From assembly GCA_019115145.1 (NCBI GenBank), contig DXED01000024.1, positions 1 through 36,291 of the forward strand: a DNA stretch of 36,291 nt. The letters run 5' to 3'. Each line of letters begins with the position of its first letter. Positions within the stretch are counted from its first letter, which is position 1. The notes under the pieces are model-generated. The model did not search any database, had not been told where the DNA came from, and was given only the letters and a program-made list of their open reading frames with translations. Of the stretch, positions 22,511-31,335 are shown one piece after another. The position numbers and the translations under genes are program-made. This stretch comes from Claveliimonas intestinigallinarum. Lineage in GTDB: Bacteria > Bacillota > Clostridia > Lachnospirales > Lachnospiraceae.

Positions 22511-24448
22511 CTATTTTTCCAGTTTTTCATAGACCCGAATCAGTTCTCCCACACTCCAGGCCTGGGCGAAACACCCTCTGGAAACCGTGGGGAACGCCCC
22601 GTCATAGATCTCAGGAAGCTGTCCTGCGCATCCCTCTCTCAGGGCGCTCTCCAGTCCTTCCATCTGCTCTTTCACCTTTTCTTTCGCAGCCCGGGAATAA
22701 CCGTGGACTTTCAGATAAGCCAGGTAGTAAGCTCCCAGGGGGAAGGGCCAGACCGTCCCCTGGTGGTAGGCCATGTCCCGCTCCCTCATCTCTCCGCCGT
22801 AGGAGGGGTGGAACTGGGGATCGTCCTTCTCCAGGGTTCTGAGTCCGCAGGGGGTCCACAGCTTCTCAAAGACGGTCTCCACCACCTTTCTCTCCTTCTC
22901 CTCATCCAGCATGGTAAAGGGGAAGGATACAGCCCAGATCTGGTTGCACCGGATCTGACCGTCCGCGCCGGTTCTGGACACCAAATCCTTAAGGCACCCC
23001 TTTTCCTCCATCCAGAACTGTTCTGTGAAGGAACGCTTCACCTGCTCTGCCAGCCTGGCGTATTCTCCCGGCTCCTTTCCCGGCAGGGGAGCCAGGTGCT
23101 CCATGATCTGCAGGGCGTTGTACCAGTACGCGTTGATCTCCACCGGTTTCCCGTGGCGGGGAGTGGGAAGGATATCCCCGATGCGCACGTCCATCCACGT
23201 CACCTGGTCCAGCCCCTGTCCTGCCATGATAAGGCCGTCCCCGTCCATGTGGATGCCGTAGTCCGTACCTGTTCTGTAGGCCTCGATGATCCGCTCCATC
23301 ACCGGGTACATCTCCCGGACAAAGTCCCCATCTTCCGTCTTTTCATAATAAAGCCAGACGCAGTTAATAAAGAGAAGGGCCGCGTCCACCGTATTGTACA
23401 GGGGCTCATTTTCCCCCTCCGGGAAGAGGTTGGGCATAAGGCCGTCCTTCTCATAGGCCGCAAATGTGCGGAGAATATCCTTTGCCGTGTCGTACTGTCC
23501 TGTGGACAGGCAGACGCCGGGCAGCGCGATCATGGTGTCCCGCCCCCAGTCCTCAAAGAAGGGGAAGCCGGCCAGGATGGTCTTTCCCTCTGTGGAGGCT
23601 CTCTCTGACACAAACTGGGCCGCGCTCTTTACAAGCACATCCGCCATTTCGTCTTGGAAACCAGCCTTCCGGGACAGTTCCTGCCGGAACTGCTTCGCCC
23701 GCTCTACGACCTCCCGGGCCCCGGGAAAGACAAATGTCTCCCCCGGCGTCTCCAGGTGCCAGACCACCTCCAGGACTCTCTCCTCCCCCGTGGGAACCGT
23801 CATTCCCATCTGATGGAGGGCCACGGCGGACCCCCTCTCTCTTCTGCCGTCGCAGGCGTCATAGCGGTAATAGTATGTCTCTTTTTCCGGACTGATCTTC
23901 CTGTCATGGCCGTTCGTCCGGAAAACCAGCGTCCCGGCCTCCCCGGCAATTTTCCCGTCCACAAAGGCAGGCTCCCTGCCCGGATCCAGATCCTCCCCCT
24001 TGGGGCTGAACTGGTAGAAGGGCGTAACCAGAAAGGTTCTGGCCTCCCGGCTCCTGTTGGCAATCTCATAGCGCAGGGCAATGGTGTTCTCCCCCTGCTC
24101 CATGGCCGCCTCCTTGCGGATCTCCACACCATCTGCCTGGAAATGCCAGACGGGCGTGTCCTCCCATGTAAAGGAGGAAAGATACCGGTATCCCGCCTCC
24201 CCCGAGCCGTCCGCCATCTCCTGGGTGGAGAGGACCGTGTCCCCCACCTGCTCCCGGAGGCGGTGAATGATGTTGTACCTGCTGTTGGGGGATCTCACAC
24301 AGGCCATGAAAAACGCGTGATCGTTTCTGGCCGCCGCCCCGGCTGCCGTAAGAGATGAGAAACCTCCCAGGCCGTTTGTCATCAGATAGCAGGTCTCCTC
24401 GCTTCTTTCTACTGTCTTAAAATCCTGTCTGCCGTATATCCACTTCAT
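22511..24448 (-). CDS. Glycogen debranching enzyme (amylo-alpha-1,6-glucosidase family, GH133-like)
   Basis: The 645-residue enzyme has an N-terminal GDE_N-type beta domain, MKWIYGRQDFKTVERSEETCYLMTNGLGGFSSLTAAGAAARNDHAFF, to about residue 280. An (alpha/alpha)6 GDE_C domain follows, containing ILAGFPFFEDWGRDTMIALPG, NLFPEGENEPLYNTVDAALLFINCVW, GQGLDQVTWMDVRIGD, RKGKPVEINAYWYNAL-like sequence and YHQGTVWPFPLGAYYLAYLK. These are the active-site loops of the archaeal/bacterial debranching family. It is cytoplasmic with no signal peptide and removes alpha-1,6 branch stubs after phosphorylase. It starts 3 bp after pulA and shares the transcript. It duplicates the role of pullulanase by a different fold. 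Confidence 0.92.
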   Translation of the reverse strand: MKWIYGRQDFKTVERSEETCYLMTNGLGGFSSLTAAGAAARNDHAFFMACVRSPNSRYNIIHRLREQVGDTVLSTQEMADGSGEAGYRYLSSFTWEDTPVWHFQADGVEIRKEAAMEQGENTIALRYEIANRSREARTFLVTPFYQFSPKGEDLDPGREPAFVDGKIAGEAGTLVFRTNGHDRKISPEKETYYYRYDACDGRRERGSAVALHQMGMTVPTGEERVLEVVWHLETPGETFVFPGAREVVERAKQFRQELSRKAGFQDEMADVLVKSAAQFVSERASTEGKTILAGFPFFEDWGRDTMIALPGVCLSTGQYDTAKDILRTFAAYEKDGLMPNLFPEGENEPLYNTVDAALLFINCVWLYYEKTEDGDFVREMYPVMERIIEAYRTGTDYGIHMDGDGLIMAGQGLDQVTWMDVRIGDILPTPRHGKPVEINAYWYNALQIMEHLAPLPGKEPGEYARLAEQVKRSFTEQFWMEEKGCLKDLVSRTGADGQIRCNQIWAVSFPFTMLDEEKERKVVETVFEKLWTPCGLRTLEKDDPQFHPSYGGEMRERDMAYHQGTVWPFPLGAYYLAYLKVHGYSRAAKEKVKEQMEGLESALREGCAGQLPEIYDGAFPTVSRGCFAQAWSVGELIRVYEKLEK

Positions 24449-24451
24449 CTC

Positions 24452-26407
24452 TTACTTCTCCTGTTCCCTTCTTCCAAGTATGACCATGCTCACCGGCTCC
24501 ACAGCGATCTCTCCCCGGGCCGGCTCCGGCTTCTCCCACCGGAAGCTGTCCTGTCCGTCAGCCAGCACTTCCCAGTCTCCCGCGGGCAGCTGGCAGTCCT
24601 CCCGCTCCTTCCGGCTGTTGTAGATCACCTGGACGGTGTCCCAGGCAGCCCTCTGGCGTCCTGCCCCGGGCTGGTTGTCCACGAAAAAGCCTACCACGCC
24701 GTCCCTGGTCCACTGGCCGTATATGCGTCTCCAGGCCTCCCGGCTCTTGTCGCACAGTCCGGGCAGCCGTTTCCTAAGGGCGATCAGTCCCCTGTAGTAG
24801 TCCACAAGCTCCCGCTCCCGCCAGGCCTTTCTCCAATCCAGACGGTTGATCTCTATGGGGGCGTTGTAGCTGTCCTCCATACCGTCCTTGGACCGGGCAA
24901 ACTCCTCGCCGGACAGAAGGAAAAGCCTTCCCTGGCAGGTCATGTAGATCCCTGCAGCCAGCCGGTACTCCCGCTTCCTCAGCTCCTCGTCCGTGGTAGT
25001 CTCGGAAAGTTTGTCCCAGAGTGTCTGGTTGTCGTGGGAGGACACATAGGTGATGATCTGGGAGGGCGCCTTGGCGCCGGAGGGTCCGTCCCCGCCGCAC
25101 CAGGCCCGGACACTGTTTAAGATCTCCGTCTCCATGCCCGGAGCGCCGTTTACAAACCCGGGTTCTTTCAGCTCCAGGGCTGATCCCTTGATGGCGTCCC
25201 TTGTATTGTCGCAGAACATCCCTGTGTTTTTGTCCAGATTGTGAATGTTCTGCTTTAATGCCTGCTCCTTTTCCTGCTCCATGGCCGTGCGGTCCGCCGC
25301 CCAGGGCTCCCCGAAAAGGATCTTCTCTCCCTTGCCATACCGCTCGTCCAGGGCGGCGCGGATCCGGTTCATAAGATCCACATCCAGAAGCCCCATCAGA
25401 TCAAACCGGAACCCGTCCATATGGTACTCCTGCGCCCAGTAGAGGACGGACTCCAGAATATATTTTGCGCACATCTCCCGCTCGCTGGCCACATCGTTGC
25501 CGCAGGCGGAGCCGTTGGAGGCGGTGCCGTCCTCGTTTACCCGGTAGAAATACCAGGGCACGGTCCGCTGGAACCAGGAGTCCAGGGAGTAGGTGTGGTT
25601 GTACACCACATCCATGATGATCCGGAAGCCCTGGGCGTGGAGGGACTGGATCATCTCCTTCAGCTCCCGGATGCGCACCTCTCCCCGGGAGGGATCTGTG
25701 GAGTAGGATCCCTCCGGCACATTGTAGTTCACCGGGTCATAGCCCCAGTTGAAATCCGCCCCCTTGCCGGTCTCATCCACAGAGCCGTAATCGTAGACCG
25801 GCATAAGCTGGATGTAATTCACTCCCAGCTCCTTCAGATAGGAAATGCCGGTGGGATGCACGCCGTCCCCGTCCAGGGTTGTGTCTGTGCGGAGAAACGC
25901 CGTGTATTTCCCCCTGGTCTCTTCCGGAAACCCGCCGGATCTGTCCCAGGAAAATTCCTTCACATGAAGCTCATAGATCACCGTCTCCTGCTCCAGGGCG
26001 GGCGGCCGGTCTTCCTGCCACCCCTCCGGGTCCGTCTTCCCAAGATCCACCGCCATGCTGCGCTGGCCGTTGATCCCACAGGCACGGGCGTAGGGATCAG
26101 CAGAAAAAACCGTACGGCCCTCCATCTGCAGAGTAAAATCATAATAGATTTCGTGTAGATTTCGCTGCGTACGGTATTCCCATATCCCCTTTTCCCCCTT
26201 TATCATGCAGTGCTTTTCAAAAGCCTCCGCCCCGCTCCCCTGCCTGTACAGGTTCAGCGTAACGGCGTCTGCAAAAGGGCTCCACAACCGGAAAGAGGTT
26301 CCTTTCTGTGTGACAAGGGCGCCCAAAGACGCGCCCTCACACACATATTTTTCTTTAAATTCCTGTGTTGAATAAATGTCTTTCCACTGTTTTGCTGTCT
26401 TTCTCAT
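24452..26407 (-). CDS. pulA: Type I pullulanase, intracellular
   Basis: PulA hydrolyses alpha-1,6 branch points in pullulan, starch or limit dextrin. The 651 residues have an N-terminal CBM48-like domain (LGALVTQKGTSFRLWSPFADAVTLNLY). Then come the type I signature FNWGYDPVNYNVPEGSYST (219-237), IIMDVVYNHTY, GFRFDLMGL with nucleophile Asp336, LFGEPWAA with acid Glu367 and YVSSHDNQTLWD. The Tyr of the usual YNWGYDP is Phe here. No signal peptide, so it acts on imported dextrins. I choose the ATG at 26407 (GAGGTG 7 bases upstream) over a GTG at 26422. It follows malG by 55 bp in the operon. Confidence 0.95.
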   Translation of the reverse strand: MRKTAKQWKDIYSTQEFKEKYVCEGASLGALVTQKGTSFRLWSPFADAVTLNLYRQGSGAEAFEKHCMIKGEKGIWEYRTQRNLHEIYYDFTLQMEGRTVFSADPYARACGINGQRSMAVDLGKTDPEGWQEDRPPALEQETVIYELHVKEFSWDRSGGFPEETRGKYTAFLRTDTTLDGDGVHPTGISYLKELGVNYIQLMPVYDYGSVDETGKGADFNWGYDPVNYNVPEGSYSTDPSRGEVRIRELKEMIQSLHAQGFRIIMDVVYNHTYSLDSWFQRTVPWYFYRVNEDGTASNGSACGNDVASEREMCAKYILESVLYWAQEYHMDGFRFDLMGLLDVDLMNRIRAALDERYGKGEKILFGEPWAADRTAMEQEKEQALKQNIHNLDKNTGMFCDNTRDAIKGSALELKEPGFVNGAPGMETEILNSVRAWCGGDGPSGAKAPSQIITYVSSHDNQTLWDKLSETTTDEELRKREYRLAAGIYMTCQGRLFLLSGEEFARSKDGMEDSYNAPIEINRLDWRKAWRERELVDYYRGLIALRKRLPGLCDKSREAWRRIYGQWTRDGVVGFFVDNQPGAGRQRAAWDTVQVIYNSRKEREDCQLPAGDWEVLADGQDSFRWEKPEPARGEIAVEPVSMVILGRREQEK

Positions 26408-26462
26408 CCTGCCACACCTCACACTGTTGTTTGTATTTATCCTTCCATGGTCCTAAGATCTC

Positions 26463-27335
26463 TTAGCCTTTCACTGCTCCGGAAAGTCCGTCCACGTAGT
26501 ATCTCTGCATGAACAGGAAGAGAGCGGCGATCGGTATGGAGATCAGCACCGCGCCTGCGGCAAAGCTTGTGTACCAGCTGTCGATGTACTCCTTCTGCAG
26601 CATCTGCCACAGCCCGATGGCGATGGTGTACTGGTCCGAGTTAGCCCGGCAGATAACTTTGGCAAAAATGAAGTCCAGCCAGGGTGACATGAAGGACGTC
26701 AGTACTGTGTAGATAATGATGGGCTTGCTTAAGGGCAGCGTGATCTTTGTGAAGATCTGCCATCTCGTACATCCGTCCAGAAGCGCCGCCTCATCCACCG
26801 CGATGGGGATGGTGTCGAAAAATCCTTTGGCGATCTGGAAGGAAAGGCCGGCTCCTCCGGAGTACACAAGGATCAGCGCAACCCGGATCAGATTGCCCTC
26901 CGTCATTCCCATTGCCTTCAGTATAAAGTACACGGCTATCATGGACATGAAGCCGGGGAACAGTCCCAGGATCATGGCCATATTCATGTAGGGCTTTCTC
27001 AGCTTAAATTTCAGCCTGGACAGGCAGTAGGAAACCGCCAGCACATAGAAAGTCGAAAGGATACAGGAAAAGATGGCGATGATCAGCGTATTCATGAACA
27101 TCTGCGGGAAGTTCAGAATGGATGTATCCGTAAATAGTTTCACATAGTTATCCAGCGTAAAGGACTGGGGGAAGAAGGTGGACACGTAGGACCCTTTCTC
27201 TGCCCGGAAGCTGGTGAGGATGACCCAGATGATGGGGAACACCCAGATGACAGCCAGCACACCCAGCACCACATGGACGATGGAGTTGTTGATAAAACGT
27301 CTTCTCTTTGCAGAATGCATTTTCTGTCCTGCCAT
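26463..27335 (-). CDS. malG: Maltodextrin ABC transporter permease (MalG type)
   Basis: The 290-residue permease has six hydrophobic segments. It carries the EAA loop DEAALLDGCTRWQIFTKITLPLSKP, which contacts the ATPase, and ends with the MalG-like MQRYYVDGLSGAVKG tail, a strong family sign. It partners the MalF-type permease whose gene lies 3 bp upstream and acts in the cytoplasmic membrane to bring in malto-oligosaccharides. No ATPase gene is present, so a shared MsmX-type ATPase elsewhere is expected. The start at 27335 has AGGAGG-like bases within the end of malF. Confidence 0.94.
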   Translation of the reverse strand: MAGQKMHSAKRRRFINNSIVHVVLGVLAVIWVFPIIWVILTSFRAEKGSYVSTFFPQSFTLDNYVKLFTDTSILNFPQMFMNTLIIAIFSCILSTFYVLAVSYCLSRLKFKLRKPYMNMAMILGLFPGFMSMIAVYFILKAMGMTEGNLIRVALILVYSGGAGLSFQIAKGFFDTIPIAVDEAALLDGCTRWQIFTKITLPLSKPIIIYTVLTSFMSPWLDFIFAKVICRANSDQYTIAIGLWQMLQKEYIDSWYTSFAAGAVLISIPIAALFLFMQRYYVDGLSGAVKG

Positions 27336-27338
27336 TTT

Positions 27339-28718
27339 CTAGAACCCTCCTTCTTCTTTGTATGATTTGCTGTTCCGGTATGTGAACAGAGCTCCCACAG
27401 CCAGAATGATGAACGTCAGGATACCGATGACCGCACCGATATTGTAGTACTGCTTGTCAATGGTCAGCTTGTACAGCCAGGTTACAAGCAGGTCCGTGCT
27501 TCCTGCCGTGGACGACAGATCCGTCACCGGGTCTCCTCCCGACAGCAGGTAGATGACGTTAAAGTTGTTGACGTTTCCTGTAAATGTAACGATAAGGTAC
27601 GGTGTCGTCACGTACAGCATGTAGGGCAGCGTGATCTTTGTAAAAGTCTGGAATGCGTTGGCTCCGTCCACCTTGGCCGCCTCGTAGAGCTCCGCCGGAA
27701 TATTCTGAAGCACGCCGGTAAGCTGCAGCAGGGTGTAGGGAACACCTACCCAGATATTGACCACGATGACCGTCACACGAGCCCATGTTGGATCCGTGAA
27801 GAATGGAAGGCTGGCATCCTGGGCAATGAGGCCCAGATTTCTCAGCAGCACGTTGATGGCTCCCTCGGGCTGCAGCATAGTCCGCATGATCAGAAGGGAT
27901 ACGAACATAGGCACCGCACAGGAGAGCACAAAGCAGAACCTCCAGAAGCCTTTGGCCCTTGTCCCCTTCCGGTTGATCAGAAGAGACACGATCATACCGA
28001 AGATATAGTTGCTGAATGTGGCAAAGAATGCCCACACAAGAGTCCATACCAGCACAGGCCAGAATGTGCTTCCGATGATACTGCCGGAGTCAAAGAGGGC
28101 CGCGAAGTTTTCAAGCCCCACCCAGTCAAACAGCATCAGATGGTTGTCGATCTTGCTGTAGTTCGTGAACGCCATGCAGATCATAAAGATCAGCGGCAGC
28201 ACGGTAAAGGCAAAGATAAATACCACCGGCGGCGTCATGAGAAGCCTGTGCAGGTTCTCGTGGAGCAGGGATTTCAGATCCTCTCTGAAATTGTTGACAT
28301 GGCGCCCCTCTTTTGCCAGGCACTCCGCCTTGTAGGCGCTCCTCAAGGCTCCCCGCCATGCGCAGACCATAAGCAGCGTCAGGAGCACGGTAGCCACGCC
28401 GTACAGAAGGATCAGCACCGACTGGTCGCCCTCTGTGTATGTGTAGATCTGGTTTGCCTCATCCCACACTTCCTTCTGGGGTACGGAACCCAGGGAGGGG
28501 AGCATGGCCAGAAAGCCGGCCCCGTTTACCACCATAAACACAATGTATGCCACTTCCACGGCCAGATAGATCAGTCCTTTTATGATCTGTCCGTGCATAA
28601 TATTTCCAAATCCCATGAGGACCATGGAGAGCTTTGTCTCCATACCGCCCTCTCTGATGGCTCTCGTACATGTATAGGGAGTCGGAAAATCATTTACTTT
28701 CTTTTTTATAATTCCCAT
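27339..28718 (-). CDS. malF: Maltodextrin ABC transporter permease (MalF type)
   Basis: The 459-residue permease pairs with MalG. An N-terminal part holds hydrophobic segments near 30-60 and 105-125 and a small loop. The core includes LLMTPPVVFIFAFTVLPLIFMICMAFTNYSKID, typical of Firmicute MalF, and the EAA loop YEAAKVDGANAFQTFTKITLPYMLYVTTPYLIVTF. FNNFNVIYLLSGGDP-like sequence (NNFNVIYLLSGGDPVTDL) is diagnostic for MalF. The start at 28718 is chosen over a GTG at 28727 because of a GAGGTGAC site. It follows malE by 23 bp. The sugar range is inferred from the operon. Confidence 0.93.
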   Translation of the reverse strand: MGIIKKKVNDFPTPYTCTRAIREGGMETKLSMVLMGFGNIMHGQIIKGLIYLAVEVAYIVFMVVNGAGFLAMLPSLGSVPQKEVWDEANQIYTYTEGDQSVLILLYGVATVLLTLLMVCAWRGALRSAYKAECLAKEGRHVNNFREDLKSLLHENLHRLLMTPPVVFIFAFTVLPLIFMICMAFTNYSKIDNHLMLFDWVGLENFAALFDSGSIIGSTFWPVLVWTLVWAFFATFSNYIFGMIVSLLINRKGTRAKGFWRFCFVLSCAVPMFVSLLIMRTMLQPEGAINVLLRNLGLIAQDASLPFFTDPTWARVTVIVVNIWVGVPYTLLQLTGVLQNIPAELYEAAKVDGANAFQTFTKITLPYMLYVTTPYLIVTFTGNVNNFNVIYLLSGGDPVTDLSSTAGSTDLLVTWLYKLTIDKQYYNIGAVIGILTFIILAVGALFTYRNSKSYKEEGGF

Positions 28719-28741
28719 CCTCGTCACCTCATTGCCTTCTG

Positions 28742-29977
28742 TTATGAAATTCCATCACTATTCATTGCATCGTTCATCTCTTCGGTCTGCTCCGCTGCAT
28801 TGTCGTGGGTAATGTTTCCGTTTCGGATACCCTTGCCCATGTTCTCCACAGGCGTCCAGCAGTTGTTCATCTTAGACACAAAAGGCTGAAGGATGGACGT
28901 GTTTTCAAATGTATTGTTCTGGGCAGCCACAAGCTCGTCCCCGGCAAAATCCGGCTGCTCCAGCAGTTCCGTGTGGCAGGGGATGACGCTGCACATCTCG
29001 TAGTGTGCCTGCTGCGCCTCCTCAGATCCAAGGAACACAGCCAGCTCGATGGCCGCCACCATGTTGTCGCAGTTGGGATTGACACCGATGGCCTTGGATC
29101 CGGCGTAAGCCATCATCTGCACTTCTTTCCCGTTCAGTGTGTAGGTGGGAAGGGAGGCAACTCCCATATTGTCCCCCAGCGCTTCCTTCACCGCGTTGGC
29201 GTCCCATGAGCCGGAGAACATGGCGTTGATGCTGCCGTCGCGGAGCCCCGCGATACCGGAACCGTCGGCATCGATCCGGAAATTCGGATGGCTCTCCAGA
29301 TCGATCAGATAATCCGTCACTTCCTGTGCTTTCTCACCGCCAAAATCCACCCCTGCGTCCTCGTCTGTTCCGTCCCCGAACAGGGTACAGCCGTTGCCGA
29401 TATAGAAGGCCGGCAGATACCAGGAGTTTGTGAAGGGGAAGGATACTACTCCCTTCTCCAGCATGGTGTCAAGGTTCTTGATATCCTCCTCGGAAAATAC
29501 CGATTTGTCGTAGTACATGAACCATGTGTTGGTGGTGAAAGGCACGCCGTAGAGGTTGGCGTCCATGGTAAGGGAAGCGATAACCTCCTCCGAGTTGTTT
29601 GACTCGATCTCATCTCTGTACTTTCCGCCGAATTTCGCCAGTGCATTGGCGTCCGTCATGGTGGTCAACGTGTCGTTGGCGAACATGAACACATCCGCGC
29701 TGGCCTCCGGGTCCTGTGACACCTGCCCGGCAGCGCTGGCCTCGTCGGCCACACCGTAGACAAATGTAATGTCCCACTCAGGATGCTCATCGGCAAACCT
29801 CTCGCACATTGTCTGAAGCCATTCTCCGCTGTCCTTTGACTGGTCGTTGGACGGAGACCATACCATAAGCCGGACCTTCTCCGCGCCATCGGAAGCATCC
29901 TCTCCCGAGGCGGCGCATCCGGTCAGTCCTGCCAGCAGCCCTGCTGTGAGCAGCAGAGCCAACCCTCTTTTCATCAT
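28742..29977 (-). CDS. malE: Maltodextrin-binding lipoprotein of the ABC importer (MalE type)
   Basis: The 411-residue substrate-binding protein has a lipoprotein signal MMKRGLALLLTAGLLAGLTGC, with Cys21 as the lipid anchor, so it sits outside the membrane. The mature part shows family-1 SBP traits: VRLMVWSPSNDQSKDSGEWLQTMCERFADEHPEWDITFVYG, DVFMFANDTLTTMTDANALAKFG, YGVPFTTNTWFMYYDKSVF and a C-terminal MSRNNCW-like block (VSKMNNCWTPVENMGKGI). I use the ATG at 29977 (GGAG 8 bases upstream); a GTG at 29980 is less well spaced. It is the first gene of the operon and the most strongly expressed by expectation. Specificity for maltodextrins rests on the operon. Confidence 0.92.
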   Translation of the reverse strand: MMKRGLALLLTAGLLAGLTGCAASGEDASDGAEKVRLMVWSPSNDQSKDSGEWLQTMCERFADEHPEWDITFVYGVADEASAAGQVSQDPEASADVFMFANDTLTTMTDANALAKFGGKYRDEIESNNSEEVIASLTMDANLYGVPFTTNTWFMYYDKSVFSEEDIKNLDTMLEKGVVSFPFTNSWYLPAFYIGNGCTLFGDGTDEDAGVDFGGEKAQEVTDYLIDLESHPNFRIDADGSGIAGLRDGSINAMFSGSWDANAVKEALGDNMGVASLPTYTLNGKEVQMMAYAGSKAIGVNPNCDNMVAAIELAVFLGSEEAQQAHYEMCSVIPCHTELLEQPDFAGDELVAAQNNTFENTSILQPFVSKMNNCWTPVENMGKGIRNGNITHDNAAEQTEEMNDAMNSDGIS

Positions 29978-29995
29978 CACTTCATCTCCATTTCT

Positions 29996-30026
29996 TTAAA
30001 AGTTTCGTATTGTTTCGTTCTTTTAA
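29996..30026 (-). promoter_or_regulatory. Probable repressor operator at the maltodextrin transcription start
   Basis: Arms TTAAAAG and CTTTTAA (30020-30026 and 29996-30002) flank 17 bases that contain ACGAAAC twice, 10 bases apart, on the minus strand. The site lies at the predicted start and just downstream of the -10, where a repressor would block transcription. The divergent LacI-family gene is the obvious candidate binder. A related CCGAAAC lies at about 30162, closer to the lacI promoter. Confidence 0.45.
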
Positions 30027-30027
30027 C

Positions 30028-30056
30028 AGCATACTCTGTTTGGCTCACCTCGTCAA
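30028..30056 (-). promoter_or_regulatory. Sigma-A promoter of the maltodextrin operon
   Basis: On the minus strand TTGACG (30051-30056), a 17-base spacer and TATGCT (30028-30033) give a strong consensus promoter about 50 bp before the malE start. Confidence 0.82.
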
Positions 30057-30193
30057 CAAAAATATTGTGTGTTTTCTTTGAATTGTATGTTTTTCATAGA
30101 TTGCGTTCCAGATTTTTATGCATTTTCACAATATGTCTTATCCTCTCTTTTCTAAACTTACCGAAACTTGTTGTATTTTTACGCAATATCACA

Positions 30194-30222
30194 TTGATTT
30201 CCCCAAAACTTTCCTCTATAAT
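30194..30222 (+). promoter_or_regulatory. Promoter of the LacI-family regulator
   Basis: TTGATT (30194-30199), a 17-base spacer and a perfect TATAAT (30217-30222) stand 39 bp before the regulator's ATG. A GAGGGG ribosome site is also present. Confidence 0.82.
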
Positions 30223-30260
30223 AAATATATCTATTTCCACATAAGAGGGGGGCCGGAAAA

Positions 30261-31271
30261 ATGGCTACAATACAGGATATTGCCGACAGGCTGGGGATTT
30301 CCAAGGGAACAGTGTCCAAAGCTCTCAACGGTGCATCCGACATCAGCGAAACTTTACAAAAAAGTGTACTGGAGACAGCGGTGGAGATGGGATACTCCAA
30401 ACTGCGCCGCCCCGGCGGCGTCCGGAAGCTCTGCATCCTTATAGAGAATATGGAATACCAGGAACCCCACCAGTTCGGCTACGAGATCATCCTGGGCTTC
30501 CGGCAGATGGCAGAGCCGGCAGGCTACACAGTAGATATCGTCCCGGTGACAGAAAAGCTGCAGAAAAGCTCCTCCTACGACGCCTTCATGCTGAAGAACG
30601 ATTACCTGGGCTCTTTTGTTCTGGGATTTTCCTTAAGTGATCCCTGGATGAAGGACTTCCACACAAGCCACACCTCCACTGTCCTCTACGACAACTACGT
30701 CATGGCCAATCCCCACATCGCCTATGTGGGAATTGACAACAACGAGGGCATGGAGCTGGCAGTGGCCCATCTGAAGAAGCTGGGACACAAGAAGATCGGA
30801 TACTTAAGCCACGCTCTGGGCTCCCACATCATGCAGGTGCGTCACAAGGCCTTCTTCGCAGCCCTCCGCCAGAACGGTCTGAAGACGGATCCCACCTGCG
30901 CCGGGGCTTCCTACTACACCTCCCAGTGCATGGAGAAACATCTACCCCGCCTTTTGAAGATGGGCGTCACAGCCGTCATCTGCAGCCACGATCAGATCGC
31001 CAACGCGGCTCTTGTGCAGTGCCAGCAGATGGGCCTTAAGGTTCCCGCCGATGTGAGCATCATCGGCTTTGACGACCTTCCCATCTGTGCCTACACCTCC
31101 CCGCCCCTCACCACCGTGCGCCAGGAGCGGGTACAGCTTGGGAAAAGCGGCTACTACGCCCTGGAGAGCCTGATGAACCATGTGGCTATCGGCACTCTGC
31201 TGCTCCACGCCCGCCTGGTGGTGAGGAGCTCAACAGACACAGCCAGAAAAAAGACGAATCCCGCCGAGTAG
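30261..31271 (+). CDS. LacI-family transcriptional regulator of the maltodextrin operon
   Basis: The 336-residue regulator begins with a LacI helix-turn-helix, MATIQDIADRLGISKGTVSKALNGASDISETLQKSVLETAVEMGYSK. The hinge is followed by a periplasmic-binding-like effector domain (about 60-330), with GIDNNEGMELAVAHLKKLGHKKIGYLS, AVICSHDQIANAALVQCQQMGLKVPADVSIIGFDDLPICAYTSPPLTTVRQ. Such proteins respond to a sugar and usually repress. Divergent placement from the maltodextrin operon across 283 bp makes that operon the likely target. It may be the MalR-type regulator, but the effector is not known. Confidence 0.93.
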   Translation: MATIQDIADRLGISKGTVSKALNGASDISETLQKSVLETAVEMGYSKLRRPGGVRKLCILIENMEYQEPHQFGYEIILGFRQMAEPAGYTVDIVPVTEKLQKSSSYDAFMLKNDYLGSFVLGFSLSDPWMKDFHTSHTSTVLYDNYVMANPHIAYVGIDNNEGMELAVAHLKKLGHKKIGYLSHALGSHIMQVRHKAFFAALRQNGLKTDPTCAGASYYTSQCMEKHLPRLLKMGVTAVICSHDQIANAALVQCQQMGLKVPADVSIIGFDDLPICAYTSPPLTTVRQERVQLGKSGYYALESLMNHVAIGTLLLHARLVVRSSTDTARKKTNPAE

Positions 31272-31296
31272 GATCCGCCTTTTTTCATTATGATTA

Positions 31297-31316
31297 CACT
31301 ATTTTTCACTATTTTT
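31297..31316. repeat. Two tandem copies of a 10-base AT-rich unit
   Basis: CACTATTTTT occurs twice directly adjacent (31297-31306 and 31307-31316) in the short gap between the convergent regulator and telA genes. ACACT to its left and AGTGT to its right could close a weak hairpin. Possibly termination-related; no known element recognised. Confidence 0.5.
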
Positions 31317-31335
31317 CAGAGTGTCTTCTCTTACA

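Noticed and set aside
31250..31290. Terminator after the LacI-family gene
   Set aside because: A run of six T exists, but the only possible stem before it is about 4 bp, too weak to call.
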